64,000 nt of DNA, taken from positions 1-64,000 of the forward strand of contig JAKAEZ010000009.1 in the NCBI GenBank assembly GCA_021819825.1. The letters are read 5' to 3'. Position 1 is the first letter of the stretch, and each line of letters starts with the position of its first letter. Below the pieces are notes generated by a model. That model did no database searches. It was not told the DNA's origin and was given only the letters and a program-made list of their open reading frames with translations. This document shows positions 1 to 8,743 of the stretch, in pieces. The position numbers and the translations under genes are program-made. Source of the DNA: Planctomycetota bacterium (GTDB taxonomy: Bacteria; Planctomycetota; Phycisphaerae; WQYP01).

Positions 1-46
1 ACTTTCTGTCATCTGTCCATCAACAGCGCGGCTGGTGCAGAAAGAA

Positions 47-2566
47 TCAGTTCACCTTCCACTGCATTATTCCGCCGGAAAAGTGCGGCTTAAGCTGCAC
101 CACCATTCGTAACGCTCCGGTTGCCACCGGGGTAAATCGCACAACATTGTACGCGTTGATCGCATCCCCATAGCTGCTAGGGTTGCTTACCGGGACCCAG
201 TGTCCATGGCGGCGATAAAACAATTTCCAGCTTTCCGGAGTGCGGCAATTTCCATGGATCGCCTGATCATCAAACCAGTACACCCGGCATTGCGATACGC
301 TTTGCACCCTGGCAAGGGTCAGTTGCGCCCATTCCCGCGTACCTTCATGGGGCCACCAGGTAAAACGCGGAACATTTTCAACATCCGCGGAAGACGTTGG
401 CGTTATGCCGTCGATCATCGCCGGTACCGAATCACCCGGATTACACCAGGAAGCTGATGCCACCGCCTTGCGGTGTGCTCTCCAATGATGGGCATCAGCT
501 CCCGAACCGATAACCGGGAACATGGACACGCGTAACCGGGCTGCACCCATGGGGATGAGTGTAACGGTTTGTATGGGTTGATGGGAGATGACGGGGCTTT
601 CATGAATTCTTCCGATCATGCCAAACTTGTTGATCTTCCAAGCCGGTATTTGCCTGGCTTCAACACGCAGGGCAATGGGCACGGTTTTCTGCGTCCAGGG
701 CTGTAAGGGTACCGGACCAGGCTTACGAATGACCGTAAACTGGCTTGCCGGATTTTGGGAATTCAGCAGCAAACCATAATTCCACGGCGAAGCCGGATAC
801 ACCGCCCAATGCGGCCAAAACGACACACCGGGATACATTTTCCACTTTTCCTTAATCTTCAGGGAAAATGCCAGCGGGCCATAACTGATGGACACCGCAT
901 TACGGGCCTGCGGATTGCTGGTCCAACGGTGCACGGTGACATGCATGGGCAAGGTCAGTTTAACGGTGTCACCATTATGCCAGGTTCGGTTGACCCGGAT
1001 ATAGGAGCAGGGAACCGCGTTAACCTGCACAGGCTTGCCGTTAATTTGTACCGACGCCCCCTGGCACCAATCCGGCACGCGCACATAGAGTGGAAACTTT
1101 ACAGCTTGTGAAGTCTTGATGGTGAAGCTGGCTCTCTGGCCAAAGGGATAGCGTGTGGTTTCCTGCAGATGAACCGTTTGTCCGCTGCCAACTTTGGCCG
1201 TTACGTTTGAATCGCTGTAGAAATTAGCCAGCAGGCCATTATCGCTCGTGGCCAGCCATACACTTTCATTGTAATACGGCCAGCCCTGGCTGAAGTTATG
1301 TTCACAGCAACGGTAAACCGGTCCGGGACTGTAGGAAAACATAGTGCCGCTGTCATCAATATCCGGGTGCTTATTGCCCGGATCAAGCTGAATCTGATTG
1401 GGAGCGGTTAAATAATGCAAGGCTTTCATATTGGCTGTGGCGGCCGCGGGAAGCATATTCATGGCCAATCGGTCACAGCGATCAGCCCAGAAGGGATTGC
1501 CGGAAATACGCGTGAGAATTTCATCACTGAGCATGTTTTCAACAATGGCGCAGGTTTCAATACCCTGCCTCGGGCCAAAGTACCCAAAGCGGGCATTTTC
1601 ATCAGCCCCATATCCGCCGCCGGCCACTTGGCCATACAGACCGAACATGATTTTCCAGTCATTGCGCGTATCCTGCAGATCACGTTTATTGTGCGACAGT
1701 TCATAATATTCCGCCGGCTCGCGGAATCCTTCACCAAAGTTCACACCATGATAGGAGGGTACTCCCGCAGTCCAATCGGCACTATGGGCATTAATGGTCT
1801 TTACGAGTTTGAGCAGGGATTTGTCACCCGTGCGGTTATACAGCCAATAAATATCATGAATTCCCTCACTCCAGCGCGCCGCACCCCAGCCGAGGCTGAA
1901 GACCTTGGGTGGAAGCGTGGAAAGATAATGAAAATAGCGCGTTTCTAACGTTAATACCCGTTGATCCCCGGTATCCGAATAATATTCTTGCAACACTTCC
2001 AACATAATCTGATTGGGCCACAGCGATGGCAGGCCCTGATGTGCGGTTTTCAGCCGCAATGGACCAAAATATCCATCGGGCAACTGCGTGGACATGATGC
2101 CATGGATCCAATGGGCGGCATCGGACATCATGCGTTTATTTCTTAGCAGAAATGCCATTGGCACATAGCCGCGCAACCAATATGGCAGTTCCTCCCAGCC
2201 ATTGGCGCTCATGGAACCGCGGTGCGTCCAGGCGGTTTTGTTGTAATTGCACCAATCGGTCGGGCCATCAACAACATCGCGCCCATTTTGCACCTCATCC
2301 ATGTGGCCTTCCATGCCATGGGATTCGATCACCAGCATGTTGTGCACCCAGCCGTGGACGTGCACCGCACCATAAGGCAAACGCAGCACCGCTTCGGGTA
2401 ATAACGGATCGCGGTTACACGGATAAAAGCTGTTACGGGATTTCGCGGGCAGACGTGGTACATCACGGACGGTGGCGGTTGCAGTTGGCAATATGGCCAG
2501 CAGTACGAGAAGCCCCGGCAGAACTGAGAGAACGCGTGTCCAATAGCTGCCATTGCGCAAAATCAT
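47..2566 (-). CDS. GH127-type beta-L-arabinofuranosidase (DUF1680), secreted
   Basis: A secreted glycosidase that probably removes beta-L-arabinofuranose from plant glycans. An ATG at 2566 follows a GAGGA site and opens a typical signal peptide ending near residue 30; an in-frame extension to 2629 has no support. The protein (839 aa) carries the metal-site pattern of the family: ADEN (Glu about 323), ETC (Glu337, Cys339) and a Cys-Cys pair (Cys420/421) followed by EHN. These sit almost exactly where the HypBA1 catalytic Cys, Glu and zinc ligands lie. The last 120 residues look like a discoidin-type beta-sandwich (crVYWFDD, WKLFY). It lies downstream of the PEP-CTERM gene but behind a terminator, so it probably has its own promoter. 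Family firm, substrate inferred. Confidence 0.88.
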   Translation of the reverse strand: MILRNGSYWTRVLSVLPGLLVLLAILPTATATVRDVPRLPAKSRNSFYPCNRDPLLPEAVLRLPYGAVHVHGWVHNMLVIESHGMEGHMDEVQNGRDVVDGPTDWCNYNKTAWTHRGSMSANGWEELPYWLRGYVPMAFLLRNKRMMSDAAHWIHGIMSTQLPDGYFGPLRLKTAHQGLPSLWPNQIMLEVLQEYYSDTGDQRVLTLETRYFHYLSTLPPKVFSLGWGAARWSEGIHDIYWLYNRTGDKSLLKLVKTINAHSADWTAGVPSYHGVNFGEGFREPAEYYELSHNKRDLQDTRNDWKIMFGLYGQVAGGGYGADENARFGYFGPRQGIETCAIVENMLSDEILTRISGNPFWADRCDRLAMNMLPAAATANMKALHYLTAPNQIQLDPGNKHPDIDDSGTMFSYSPGPVYRCCEHNFSQGWPYYNESVWLATSDNGLLANFYSDSNVTAKVGSGQTVHLQETTRYPFGQRASFTIKTSQAVKFPLYVRVPDWCQGASVQINGKPVQVNAVPCSYIRVNRTWHNGDTVKLTLPMHVTVHRWTSNPQARNAVSISYGPLAFSLKIKEKWKMYPGVSFWPHWAVYPASPWNYGLLLNSQNPASQFTVIRKPGPVPLQPWTQKTVPIALRVEARQIPAWKINKFGMIGRIHESPVISHQPIQTVTLIPMGAARLRVSMFPVIGSGADAHHWRAHRKAVASASWCNPGDSVPAMIDGITPTSSADVENVPRFTWWPHEGTREWAQLTLARVQSVSQCRVYWFDDQAIHGNCRTPESWKLFYRRHGHWVPVSNPSSYGDAINAYNVVRFTPVATGALRMVVQLKPHFSGGIMQWKVN

Positions 2567-2690
2567 GTCATTATCCTCGCATGGTGCAGGCCCATATTTC
2601 GTTGCGCCCGCATGGGTGACCCGAAACAATATTTTGCGGGATCCAAAGTTTTCCGGCAGGCCGAAAAAATCTGAGGCGTTTCAGGCACGC

Positions 2691-2738
2691 AAAAACCTCC
2701 TCCGGGAGCAGAAGGAGTAAAAAGCTCCCGGAGGAGGT
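2691..2738 (-). terminator. Rho-independent terminator of the PEP-CTERM gene
   Basis: A perfect 15-bp inverted repeat (2695-2709 and 2724-2738, core CTCCTCCGGGAGC) with a 14-nt loop. On the minus strand it is followed directly by a run of T (A at 2691-2695 on the plus strand). It lies 60 bp past the PEP-CTERM stop codon and before the GH127 gene. Confidence 0.9.
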
Positions 2739-2797
2739 GGATTCAGGGAAGTTATGCCACCGGGCAAAACGAATTGCCCGATGATAAACCAGCCTTC

Positions 2798-4474
2798 TTA
2801 AGCATTAGCCTTGCGGCGACGGCTAATAAGCAGCAGCCCCATGGCACCGATGCCCAGCAGCGCTAAGTCACCCGGTTCAGGAACCGCAGCACCCGCGAAC
2901 AAGCCACTAACCTGATTGGCCGTCAGGGCGGAATTCCATGTGGACAGGTCGTAGTAGCTGGCCAAAGTTGTAGGATCGGTGAACGGATCCAAGCCCCCTA
3001 AGCCATCTGAGGCGGTGGCACCACTCGGATCAGCCAGAACTGCCAAACTCATTGCCCGGTTCTTACCGCCTAGTATGGGAGAACCGAACATTTGCAACAC
3101 TCCATTGATGTAAAGCGACAGGGTATTCGTGCTGGCGCTATAAACCAGCACCTCCTGCGTGAGCTGGCCGGTAGGATTGGAAAGCCCATTATTAGCAGAT
3201 AAAGCCAAGTCACTACCGGAGGTCTGTGTCTCAAACGTTGACAAATGCGGGCTGTTCCCGCGATCGGGATGCACAATTATCCAGTTGGAGTTTTTATTGC
3301 CTTGTGTGCCCATTGACATAACGGTCGAGTAGTTGTTAGACGGATCGCTCGGTGAGCGGTTGAACGTAACCGAAATTGTGAAGTCACCGGTGTAATTGGC
3401 AAAAGTGGAGCCAGGCACGGACATGCCGTTTCCGGAGCCGCTGTTGCTTGTCACCAAAGCACCCCCGCTGATGGTGTTGCCGGTGCCAACGATTGTTCCA
3501 GCGGTGCTGGCCGACCCTGCGGTGCCGATATCCGAGACGGTCGTACCGCCGGTGATGGTCGATTTGGCAAAATTCCACTCATCCGTGGGGGTGGGTGGCG
3601 TTGCCGGCGTAGGCGTGGCAAGACTCGTAACGGCCGAGGCCGCGGCAGTGGTGGTATAGTAGCCTACCGCCGAGCCACCGGTTGGAGCGGTCACCGAGAA
3701 ATTAAGCCCGGCCCCACCACCTTGCTGGTAATTCATTACTTCAATGGGGTAATAGCCAGAGTTGCTGAATGTCACACTTGCCGTGCTGTCGGTGGTGGGG
3801 ATGTAACCACCTGTAGTGGAAGGATTCGCGCTGGCGGCCGTGTTGGCATAACCGTTAGCAACTACAAGCGTTCCGGTTCCCGCATTCCCGGTGGGCGTAA
3901 TTCCCGTGCCGCCGAGATAAACTGCCCCAGCATCGTCGGCGCTGCTCATGTTAAACGTGTACGTGCCGGGAGCGGCGATCTTGATGTAGCCCATCTGATC
4001 AATCATTGATGTCTGCCAGTAGCTGACATCATACTTCGCAGCACCATTCGCGTCCGATCCAAGGAACGCATTTGTAGGACTTCCATTCCCGCCAGTGTAG
4101 CTAAAGGTGTCGGCCGTGTTCAAAAACGAGTAGGACGGCGCGGGTGCCCCCCAAACCTGGCCGCTCGCACTGTCTGAATAGGATCCGCTAATGTATTGCT
4201 CCACATCCTGCACGTCACTGAGGCTCGGCGACGGGCCGAATCCCGTTCCCGGAATGCCGTATTGGCCGGACCCGGTTGCGCCTGGATTACCTACGTGCCA
4301 TACCGATGCCACCAACCCTTGAGAAAGGCCGCTGGCTCCCAGCGAAAGTGTCGGAGCGCTGGTAATGCTAATGGGTCCGCCCGGGCCCGCACCGAAGGCT
4401 GTGGCCGCTCCGAAGAGCGATACCCCGGCTGACAAAAGCGCCAGCCGCCGTGTTGAAAGAATGTTGGAACTCAT
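2798..4474 (-). CDS. PEP-CTERM surface protein with PA14-like and LamG-like regions
   Basis: An exported, surface-sorted protein of 558 aa. The chosen ATG (4474) has GGGAGG 8 nt upstream; an in-frame start at 4528 would put that site inside the coding region. A signal peptide spans about residues 1-30. The region around residues 70-190 resembles a PA14-type sandwich (SADDAGAVYLGG), and residues 295-520 resemble a LamG/concanavalin fold (DEWNF ... LSLYINGVLQ). The C-terminus has the sorting signal VPEPG, a hydrophobic helix and a basic tail (SRRRKANA), as recognised by the exosortase/archaeosortase-type EpsH system. No exosortase gene is present here. It follows the prepilin-like gene on the same strand and ends in a strong terminator. 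Ligand unknown. Confidence 0.85.
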   Translation of the reverse strand: MSSNILSTRRLALLSAGVSLFGAATAFGAGPGGPISITSAPTLSLGASGLSQGLVASVWHVGNPGATGSGQYGIPGTGFGPSPSLSDVQDVEQYISGSYSDSASGQVWGAPAPSYSFLNTADTFSYTGGNGSPTNAFLGSDANGAAKYDVSYWQTSMIDQMGYIKIAAPGTYTFNMSSADDAGAVYLGGTGITPTGNAGTGTLVVANGYANTAASANPSTTGGYIPTTDSTASVTFSNSGYYPIEVMNYQQGGGAGLNFSVTAPTGGSAVGYYTTTAAASAVTSLATPTPATPPTPTDEWNFAKSTITGGTTVSDIGTAGSASTAGTIVGTGNTISGGALVTSNSGSGNGMSVPGSTFANYTGDFTISVTFNRSPSDPSNNYSTVMSMGTQGNKNSNWIIVHPDRGNSPHLSTFETQTSGSDLALSANNGLSNPTGQLTQEVLVYSASTNTLSLYINGVLQMFGSPILGGKNRAMSLAVLADPSGATASDGLGGLDPFTDPTTLASYYDLSTWNSALTANQVSGLFAGAAVPEPGDLALLGIGAMGLLLISRRRKANA

Positions 4475-4514
4475 AGTAAAACCTCCCATAAAAAGGAACC
4501 CTTTGTCATCCGGT

Positions 4515-4539
4515 GGGAAGGCCGACATACGGCCTTTCT
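4515..4539 (-). other. Hairpin between the prepilin and PEP-CTERM genes
   Basis: A 7-bp perfect stem (4518-4524 AAGGCCG and 4530-4536 CGGCCTT) with a 5-nt loop, extendable by G-U pairs. It has no T run on the minus strand, so it may be a processing or attenuation structure rather than a terminator. Confidence 0.3.
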
Positions 4540-4594
4540 AAAATTCCATCCGGAACGTATTCGCTCGTCAGAGCGAAGTCACAATTACTAATTC

Positions 4595-5590
4595 TCAATA
4601 GAACCCAGTATTCGGTGCATGAATGGCGTGGTCGTTATTCCACATCATGTTCATGCGAGATCCGCCTTGATTCGGGTTAATTTCTGTCAAATCTTTTTGA
4701 GAATAAGGTGCCACGTGCCCATCAGCGAACAATACATTGGAATCGCCCGCATGGATGGCCCCCGGCCACTCCGCCCATTGCACCACACCGGGAATGCTGG
4801 TTTCCGGCAACGTGACGTTACTGCGCGTTGGATCGGAATTATAAATGAACTGATAGTTTGCCAAGCCGTGGGCCGCGTCGTCAATGCGATCCGTAATGGC
4901 AATCATCTGCGTGGGATTTTGTACCGCGGATTGCGGAACCTGCGGGAAAGATTCCGGCGGATTGTTCACCGCATCTATATCACCGCCGAGGCCTTCCCCA
5001 TAAGGAAGTTGTCCCTGAAGGGGAAATGCTCCCAACGTGCCCCAATCATTATATCCATAGGAAAATGCAGGAAGCGCAATCTGGCGTCCTGTCGAGTCGG
5101 TTTGTACGGGCCACTGGCCGCCTAGAAACAACACCTGCTGCCCTTTGGTATAACCAAAGCCAAGCTCCACGGTTCCCTTAGCGTAGCCTAGTGGCGGGGT
5201 TGTATTGGACGACGGCCAGAGGTAGCCTTGGTATTCCATATCAATAGGACGAGCCGGGCAATAAAACAGTTTGGCAGAACCGCTGCCCATCATCGTCATG
5301 AGCCGTGGGACCCACACACAAAAATTGTTGGCTATTCCCGGCCCGTTGATCACTTCATTGCCCGGATAAAACCCTTTCCATGTCTGCAGATATTCCTGCA
5401 TGGCAAGTCCCATTTCTGATTCATTGGATTCACACGCCACCGCTTCCGCCCGGGCCTTGGCCTCCGCTAAGGCCGGCAGAAGTAAAGCAATCAGTAATGC
5501 AATAATTGAAATAACTACCAGTAATTCAATGAGCGTAAAGCCCGTCGATCTGTTTCCTTTTGACATTTTGCTATTTTTTAAAGTCAACAT
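4595..5590 (-). CDS. Type II secretion/prepilin-like protein with N-terminal methylation motif
   Basis: A 331-aa pseudopilin-like protein. The ATG at 5590 follows AAGGAG 7 nt upstream. Near residue 18 the prepilin peptidase site G^FTLIELLVV opens a hydrophobic helix running to about residue 40. The rest is a soluble domain with an FADGH motif near the C-terminus, the H-X9-DG signature common in large planctomycete and lentisphaerote families of such proteins. It is processed and held at the membrane before assembly; its partner system cannot be named from this window. It precedes the PEP-CTERM gene on the same strand (120-bp gap) and has a good promoter about 275 bp upstream. Confidence 0.85.
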   Translation of the reverse strand: MLTLKNSKMSKGNRSTGFTLIELLVVISIIALLIALLLPALAEAKARAEAVACESNESEMGLAMQEYLQTWKGFYPGNEVINGPGIANNFCVWVPRLMTMMGSGSAKLFYCPARPIDMEYQGYLWPSSNTTPPLGYAKGTVELGFGYTKGQQVLFLGGQWPVQTDSTGRQIALPAFSYGYNDWGTLGAFPLQGQLPYGEGLGGDIDAVNNPPESFPQVPQSAVQNPTQMIAITDRIDDAAHGLANYQFIYNSDPTRSNVTLPETSIPGVVQWAEWPGAIHAGDSNVLFADGHVAPYSQKDLTEINPNQGGSRMNMMWNNDHAIHAPNTGFY

Positions 5591-5870
5591 AGCAATCTCC
5601 TTATTTTCAAAAATCATGTGTCGGCGAATTTCCGCTAAAGCCTCAATTGCGATTTACACAATGCGTCGAACTCAACCATTCGCCGAACAATTATGAACAA
5701 CTACCGATACGCAGAAGACGTCAACAATAAACCCAAAATTTCTTTCGCAGTCGAACATGTCGCAAAACCCTCAATCCACTGGAAAGCCTGACCAATTCAG
5801 GCAACACCATTTATAGTCCTCTGCTGCGGATTCAACTTGCCTGAGGAACCCGTTTCGCATGACATCAGTT

Positions 5871-5898
5871 AGTATACTCCACAAATTTGATATTGCAA
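5871..5898 (-). promoter_or_regulatory. Sigma-70-type promoter for the prepilin-like gene
   Basis: On the minus strand: -35 TTGCAA (5893-5898), a 16-bp spacer and -10 TATACT (5871-5876). It predicts transcription from about 5864 and therefore a 5' leader of about 275 nt before the ATG at 5590. Confidence 0.55.
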
Positions 5899-6291
5899 GA
5901 GAAAAATATCATTTTTTTTAAAGTTTTTATTATCGGGCGACTATTTATGCGTTTTGTTGATTTATCGGGGTTTTTTACTGGCGAATACCGCGTATATCGC
6001 CCCCATGAAGGCAACGAGCATCATGGAAATATTTCGCATTAAACAAATAGTTAATATATTATATTGGAAGTTAAAAATATTGCCTGCCGTCAGAATATGT
6101 AGTATTTCCAAGGCGGATCAGCAGTTATGACAGCCGAATGCCGTATAGCGCCATCTGGTCATAACCCGATCATTGGTTGTCGAAATGAGATCAGGCTCAC
6201 GGACGGTCCCGCTTCTTCCTGGATTGCGAGCCTTTGCGGCCCATCAATCCTGATTTACTGGTGTAACCGAGCATTGGATCGGATCACCGCG
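5899..6291. other. Intergenic, A+T-rich, no gene recognised
   Basis: A stretch between the divergent prepilin and smpB units. It is A+T-rich around 5880-6070 (runs of T and TATATT words). Open frames here, such as 6127-6357 (+), show no family resemblance and no ribosome-binding site. I see no tRNA, tmRNA or SRP RNA signature. Confidence 0.5.
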
Positions 6292-6297
6292 TATAAT
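6274..6297 (+). promoter_or_regulatory. Possible promoter upstream of smpB
   Basis: A perfect -10 hexamer TATAAT (6292-6297); the -35 is weak (TTGGAT at 6274 is too close, GCATTG gives a 15-16-bp spacer). A GCCGG/CCGGC hairpin (6310-6324) follows in the predicted leader. Confidence 0.35.
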
Positions 6298-6360
6298 GCG
6301 GTTAATGAAAGCCGGGGTTTCCGGCGATTAACCCGTGTTACTTCATATTGGAGGTGACTG

Positions 6361-6489
6361 GTGCCTGCTACGCGGAAGACTTGTACGTTATTTAGCGCTG
6401 TGGCATTTAAGCACAGGGCGCAGGAAGGGAGCTACGCGGAGATCAGGGCATTAAGCCCTGTTGAGGAAATGGGATACTTTGATCGCTAG
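6361..6489 (+). CDS. Possible 42-aa small protein upstream of smpB
   Basis: A GTG start at 6361 stands 5 nt after TTGGAGGT, the strongest ribosome-binding site I noticed in this part of the window. The frame runs 42 codons to TAG and encodes a mixed polar peptide with no signal peptide or known motif (begins VPATRKTC, ends EEMGYFDR). It lies between a TATAAT box and smpB. It could be a leader peptide or chance. Evidence is the ribosome site only. Confidence 0.25.
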   Translation: MPATRKTCTLFSAVAFKHRAQEGSYAEIRALSPVEEMGYFDR

Positions 6490-6657
6490 GAGCCGGTCCA
6501 ACGTAATGGCCGGGATTGCGATTACTTGGCCAGGGTCTAGGCGGGGAAGAGGTATTTTGCGTCGCTTTGGCGGCAGCTGGAGCGGGGCCGAAGGAAGGCA
6601 CCAAACGCAGGCAGGCTGAAGTAAAACCCCGAGTTGGCGAAGTGCGGTACACGTTTT

Positions 6658-7155
6658 ATGGCGAAATCGGCGAGCAATAAAAAGACGGCAGGCGCGGAGG
6701 GCAAGGCGCATGCGCCGCGGATTGAGAATCGGCGGGCGCATTTTGATTATGCGGTGCTCGAAAAAGTGGAGGCCGGCATTGCACTGGTGGGCAGTGAGGT
6801 AAAAAGTGTGCGGCAGGGAAAAGTGCAGTTGGCGGGTGCCTTTGCCATTATCCGTAATGGCCGGGTATTTCTAATGGGCTGCCACATCGACACGTATGAA
6901 CAGGCCAATCAGTTTAACCATGATCCAACACGCCAGCGGCAACTTTTGCTGCACCGGCGGGAAATTCGGCGATTGCAGCAGCAGTTGGCCAAGCAGCCGG
7001 GATGCACGTTAATTCCGCTGGATCTGTTTTTTAAACGCGGATACGCCAAAATTTCTCTGGCGTTGGCCAAGGGTAAAGCCAAATACGACAAACGGCAAGA
7101 CATTAAGAAACGCGATGCCCAGAGGGATATGCAGCGGGCGGTGCGGCGGAGGTGA
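6658..7155 (+). CDS. smpB: SsrA-binding protein SmpB
   Basis: SmpB binds tmRNA and brings it to stalled ribosomes for trans-translation. The 165-residue protein shows the family pattern: N-terminal NRRAHFDY, then ALVGSEVKSVR, the beta-barrel residues up to LIPLDLFFKRGYAKISLALAKGK, and a basic C-terminal tail (KRDAQRDMQRAVRRR) that mimics an mRNA-bound codon-anticodon pair. The ATG at 6658 starts MAKSASN, the usual N-terminus; a TTG 24 bp upstream is also in frame. No clear ribosome site precedes it. The tmRNA gene is not in this window. It converges with the GH28 gene. Confidence 0.95.
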   Translation: MAKSASNKKTAGAEGKAHAPRIENRRAHFDYAVLEKVEAGIALVGSEVKSVRQGKVQLAGAFAIIRNGRVFLMGCHIDTYEQANQFNHDPTRQRQLLLHRREIRRLQQQLAKQPGCTLIPLDLFFKRGYAKISLALAKGKAKYDKRQDIKKRDAQRDMQRAVRRR

Positions 7156-7170
7156 CGGGGACGGGGGGCT

Positions 7171-7249
7171 TAGGTTACAGGGGACAGGTTACAGGGGGGC
7201 ATTAAGGCGTTAGTCTCCCATGTTTAAAACAAAGGTGTCAGGTACCTTT
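7171..7249. repeat. Short direct repeat and REP-like palindrome after smpB
   Basis: GGTTACAGGGG occurs twice in tandem (7173-7183 and 7188-7198). About 30 bp further is a hairpin, AAAGGT (7231-7236) and ACCTTT (7244-7249), within the word GGTGTCAGGTACCTTTT, which I recall as a recurrent intergenic palindrome in many bacterial genomes. It could also serve as a weak terminator between the convergent smpB and GH28 genes. Confidence 0.5.
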
Positions 7250-7282
7250 TCCGGGGAATTGATAGCTGGCTACGGGGCGGGA

Positions 7283-8743
7283 TTACGGCTGGTTGGCAGG
7301 GGGCAGGGTCTGCATTATCGGGGCCGGGGCATTGGTCCATTGAATGTGCTTGACGTTCTGACAAAGAATGGCGGGCCGGGCATCGGGGTTTTCGAGTTGA
7401 AAGCGAACATTGTTCAACACCAGATCGTCGGCGTGCCGGGCGTACATGCCGTAGGCGGGCAGGTATAGGCCGAAGAGGAAAAAGTCCGGGAAAGCGGTGA
7501 TTTCTTCAGGCACGTGGATTTTGGCGGCACCCGCCGGGGCTCCGCCGGAAAGAGTGATGGAAATATTTTCCAGGAGAACGTGGCCGACATCATGATGGGG
7601 AATACCCGTAATAAATATTCCGGTGGGAAACAGCAATCGGCCCTGATTGGATGCTTGCGCGGTGACATTGCGAATGACGATGTTGTTTATGCTGCCCACG
7701 TCGCGGGGGCTTTGTCCCGGATGAAAGGTGGAGAGCCGCCCGCCCAGGCGGATGAATATAGGCATGTCCACATTTTTCATTTTGATATTATCGAATCGCA
7801 CATTGCTGATATGGGCACCATCAACGGATAAAATTTTTATTCCGCCCAGGCGGGTGTCATATTCGTAGCAGTCCTTGATATGAATATCGCGCATGGTTCC
7901 CATGGTTTCGCTGCCGAATTTTACCGCGGCACACTGACTGCTTAAGCGGCAATGATCGACTCGAATATGCGAACAACTGGTCGGTGTGGTGGTTTTAAGG
8001 CAAATGCAGTCATCTTCGGAATTAATATCGCAATGGGTGATATGCACGAGTTCACTGGAATCGACATCAATGCCGTCATTGTTGTAATTGGCATGGTTCC
8101 AGATATGCACTGAATCCACAAGAATCTGCCGACAACGGTACAAATTCAAGCCCCACGCCGCCGACTGTTCAAGCGTCACATCCCGCACGGTTATTCCGTT
8201 GCAATGCGCCAGGCGGATTAAAAAAGGTCGGTCTCCGCGGAAGCCCACGCCGTCACCGTTGATGGCACCCGTGCCTTCAATGCCGATGTTATTGGCGTGA
8301 TTTGCGCCAATTAAGCAGTAGCCAAAGGCCTGCCCGTCGCCGTCAATAAAGGGATCAACGGTATGGTAGTTTTTAATATTGGGAGAGCCGAATATCTCAG
8401 AGCCGGTTTGCAGGTCCAGTGTCACATTACTTTTTAGTTCGAGTGTACCGCACAAATATTTTCCCGCGGGAAACACCACTTTTCCGCCGCCATAGCGACT
8501 GCAGGTGTCAATAGCCCGCTGAATCGCGGCCGTATCCAAGGCCACCGCATTGCCTGTAGCACCGAAGTTTCTGACGTTGTATTGACCGTCCGTGGAGCGG
8601 GAATCGGGGTTGCGGTCAAAGTGGCGATATAGACCGATCACTGTGAAAAGCACCACCGCGCCAAGTAAAATTCGAATGCTCCAGTTCAAAATGCGGTCGA
8701 GGCTGGTCTGGGACATGGTGACAAAATACCTCTGATAGAACAT
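7283..8743 (-). CDS. GH28 polygalacturonase-family glycosidase, membrane-anchored
   Basis: A right-handed beta-helix pectinase-type hydrolase of 486 aa. Residues 20-40 are a single membrane anchor or uncleaved signal. Family motifs visible are NND (Asp223), EDDCICL (Asp244/Asp245, the catalytic pair) and GGIKI (the Lys of motif IV). The usual GHG histidine loop is replaced by AAVKFGSE, as in exo-acting bacterial members. The first ATG overlaps the stop of the upstream gene (TAATG), arguing for translational coupling; an internal ATG at 8716 follows AGAGGT at a long spacing and is the alternative. Probable substrates are oligogalacturonides or rhamnogalacturonan (inferred). Confidence 0.87.
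   Translation of the reverse strand: MFYQRYFVTMSQTSLDRILNWSIRILLGAVVLFTVIGLYRHFDRNPDSRSTDGQYNVRNFGATGNAVALDTAAIQRAIDTCSRYGGGKVVFPAGKYLCGTLELKSNVTLDLQTGSEIFGSPNIKNYHTVDPFIDGDGQAFGYCLIGANHANNIGIEGTGAINGDGVGFRGDRPFLIRLAHCNGITVRDVTLEQSAAWGLNLYRCRQILVDSVHIWNHANYNNDGIDVDSSELVHITHCDINSEDDCICLKTTTPTSCSHIRVDHCRLSSQCAAVKFGSETMGTMRDIHIKDCYEYDTRLGGIKILSVDGAHISNVRFDNIKMKNVDMPIFIRLGGRLSTFHPGQSPRDVGSINNIVIRNVTAQASNQGRLLFPTGIFITGIPHHDVGHVLLENISITLSGGAPAGAAKIHVPEEITAFPDFFLFGLYLPAYGMYARHADDLVLNNVRFQLENPDARPAILCQNVKHIQWTNAPAPIMQTLPPANQP

Noticed and set aside
1415-1948. 177-codon plus-strand frame
   Set aside because: Antisense shadow of the GH127 gene with no recognisable motif.
6127-6357. 76-codon plus-strand frame upstream of smpB
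   Set aside because: No ribosome site and it spans the likely promoter; low-complexity composition.
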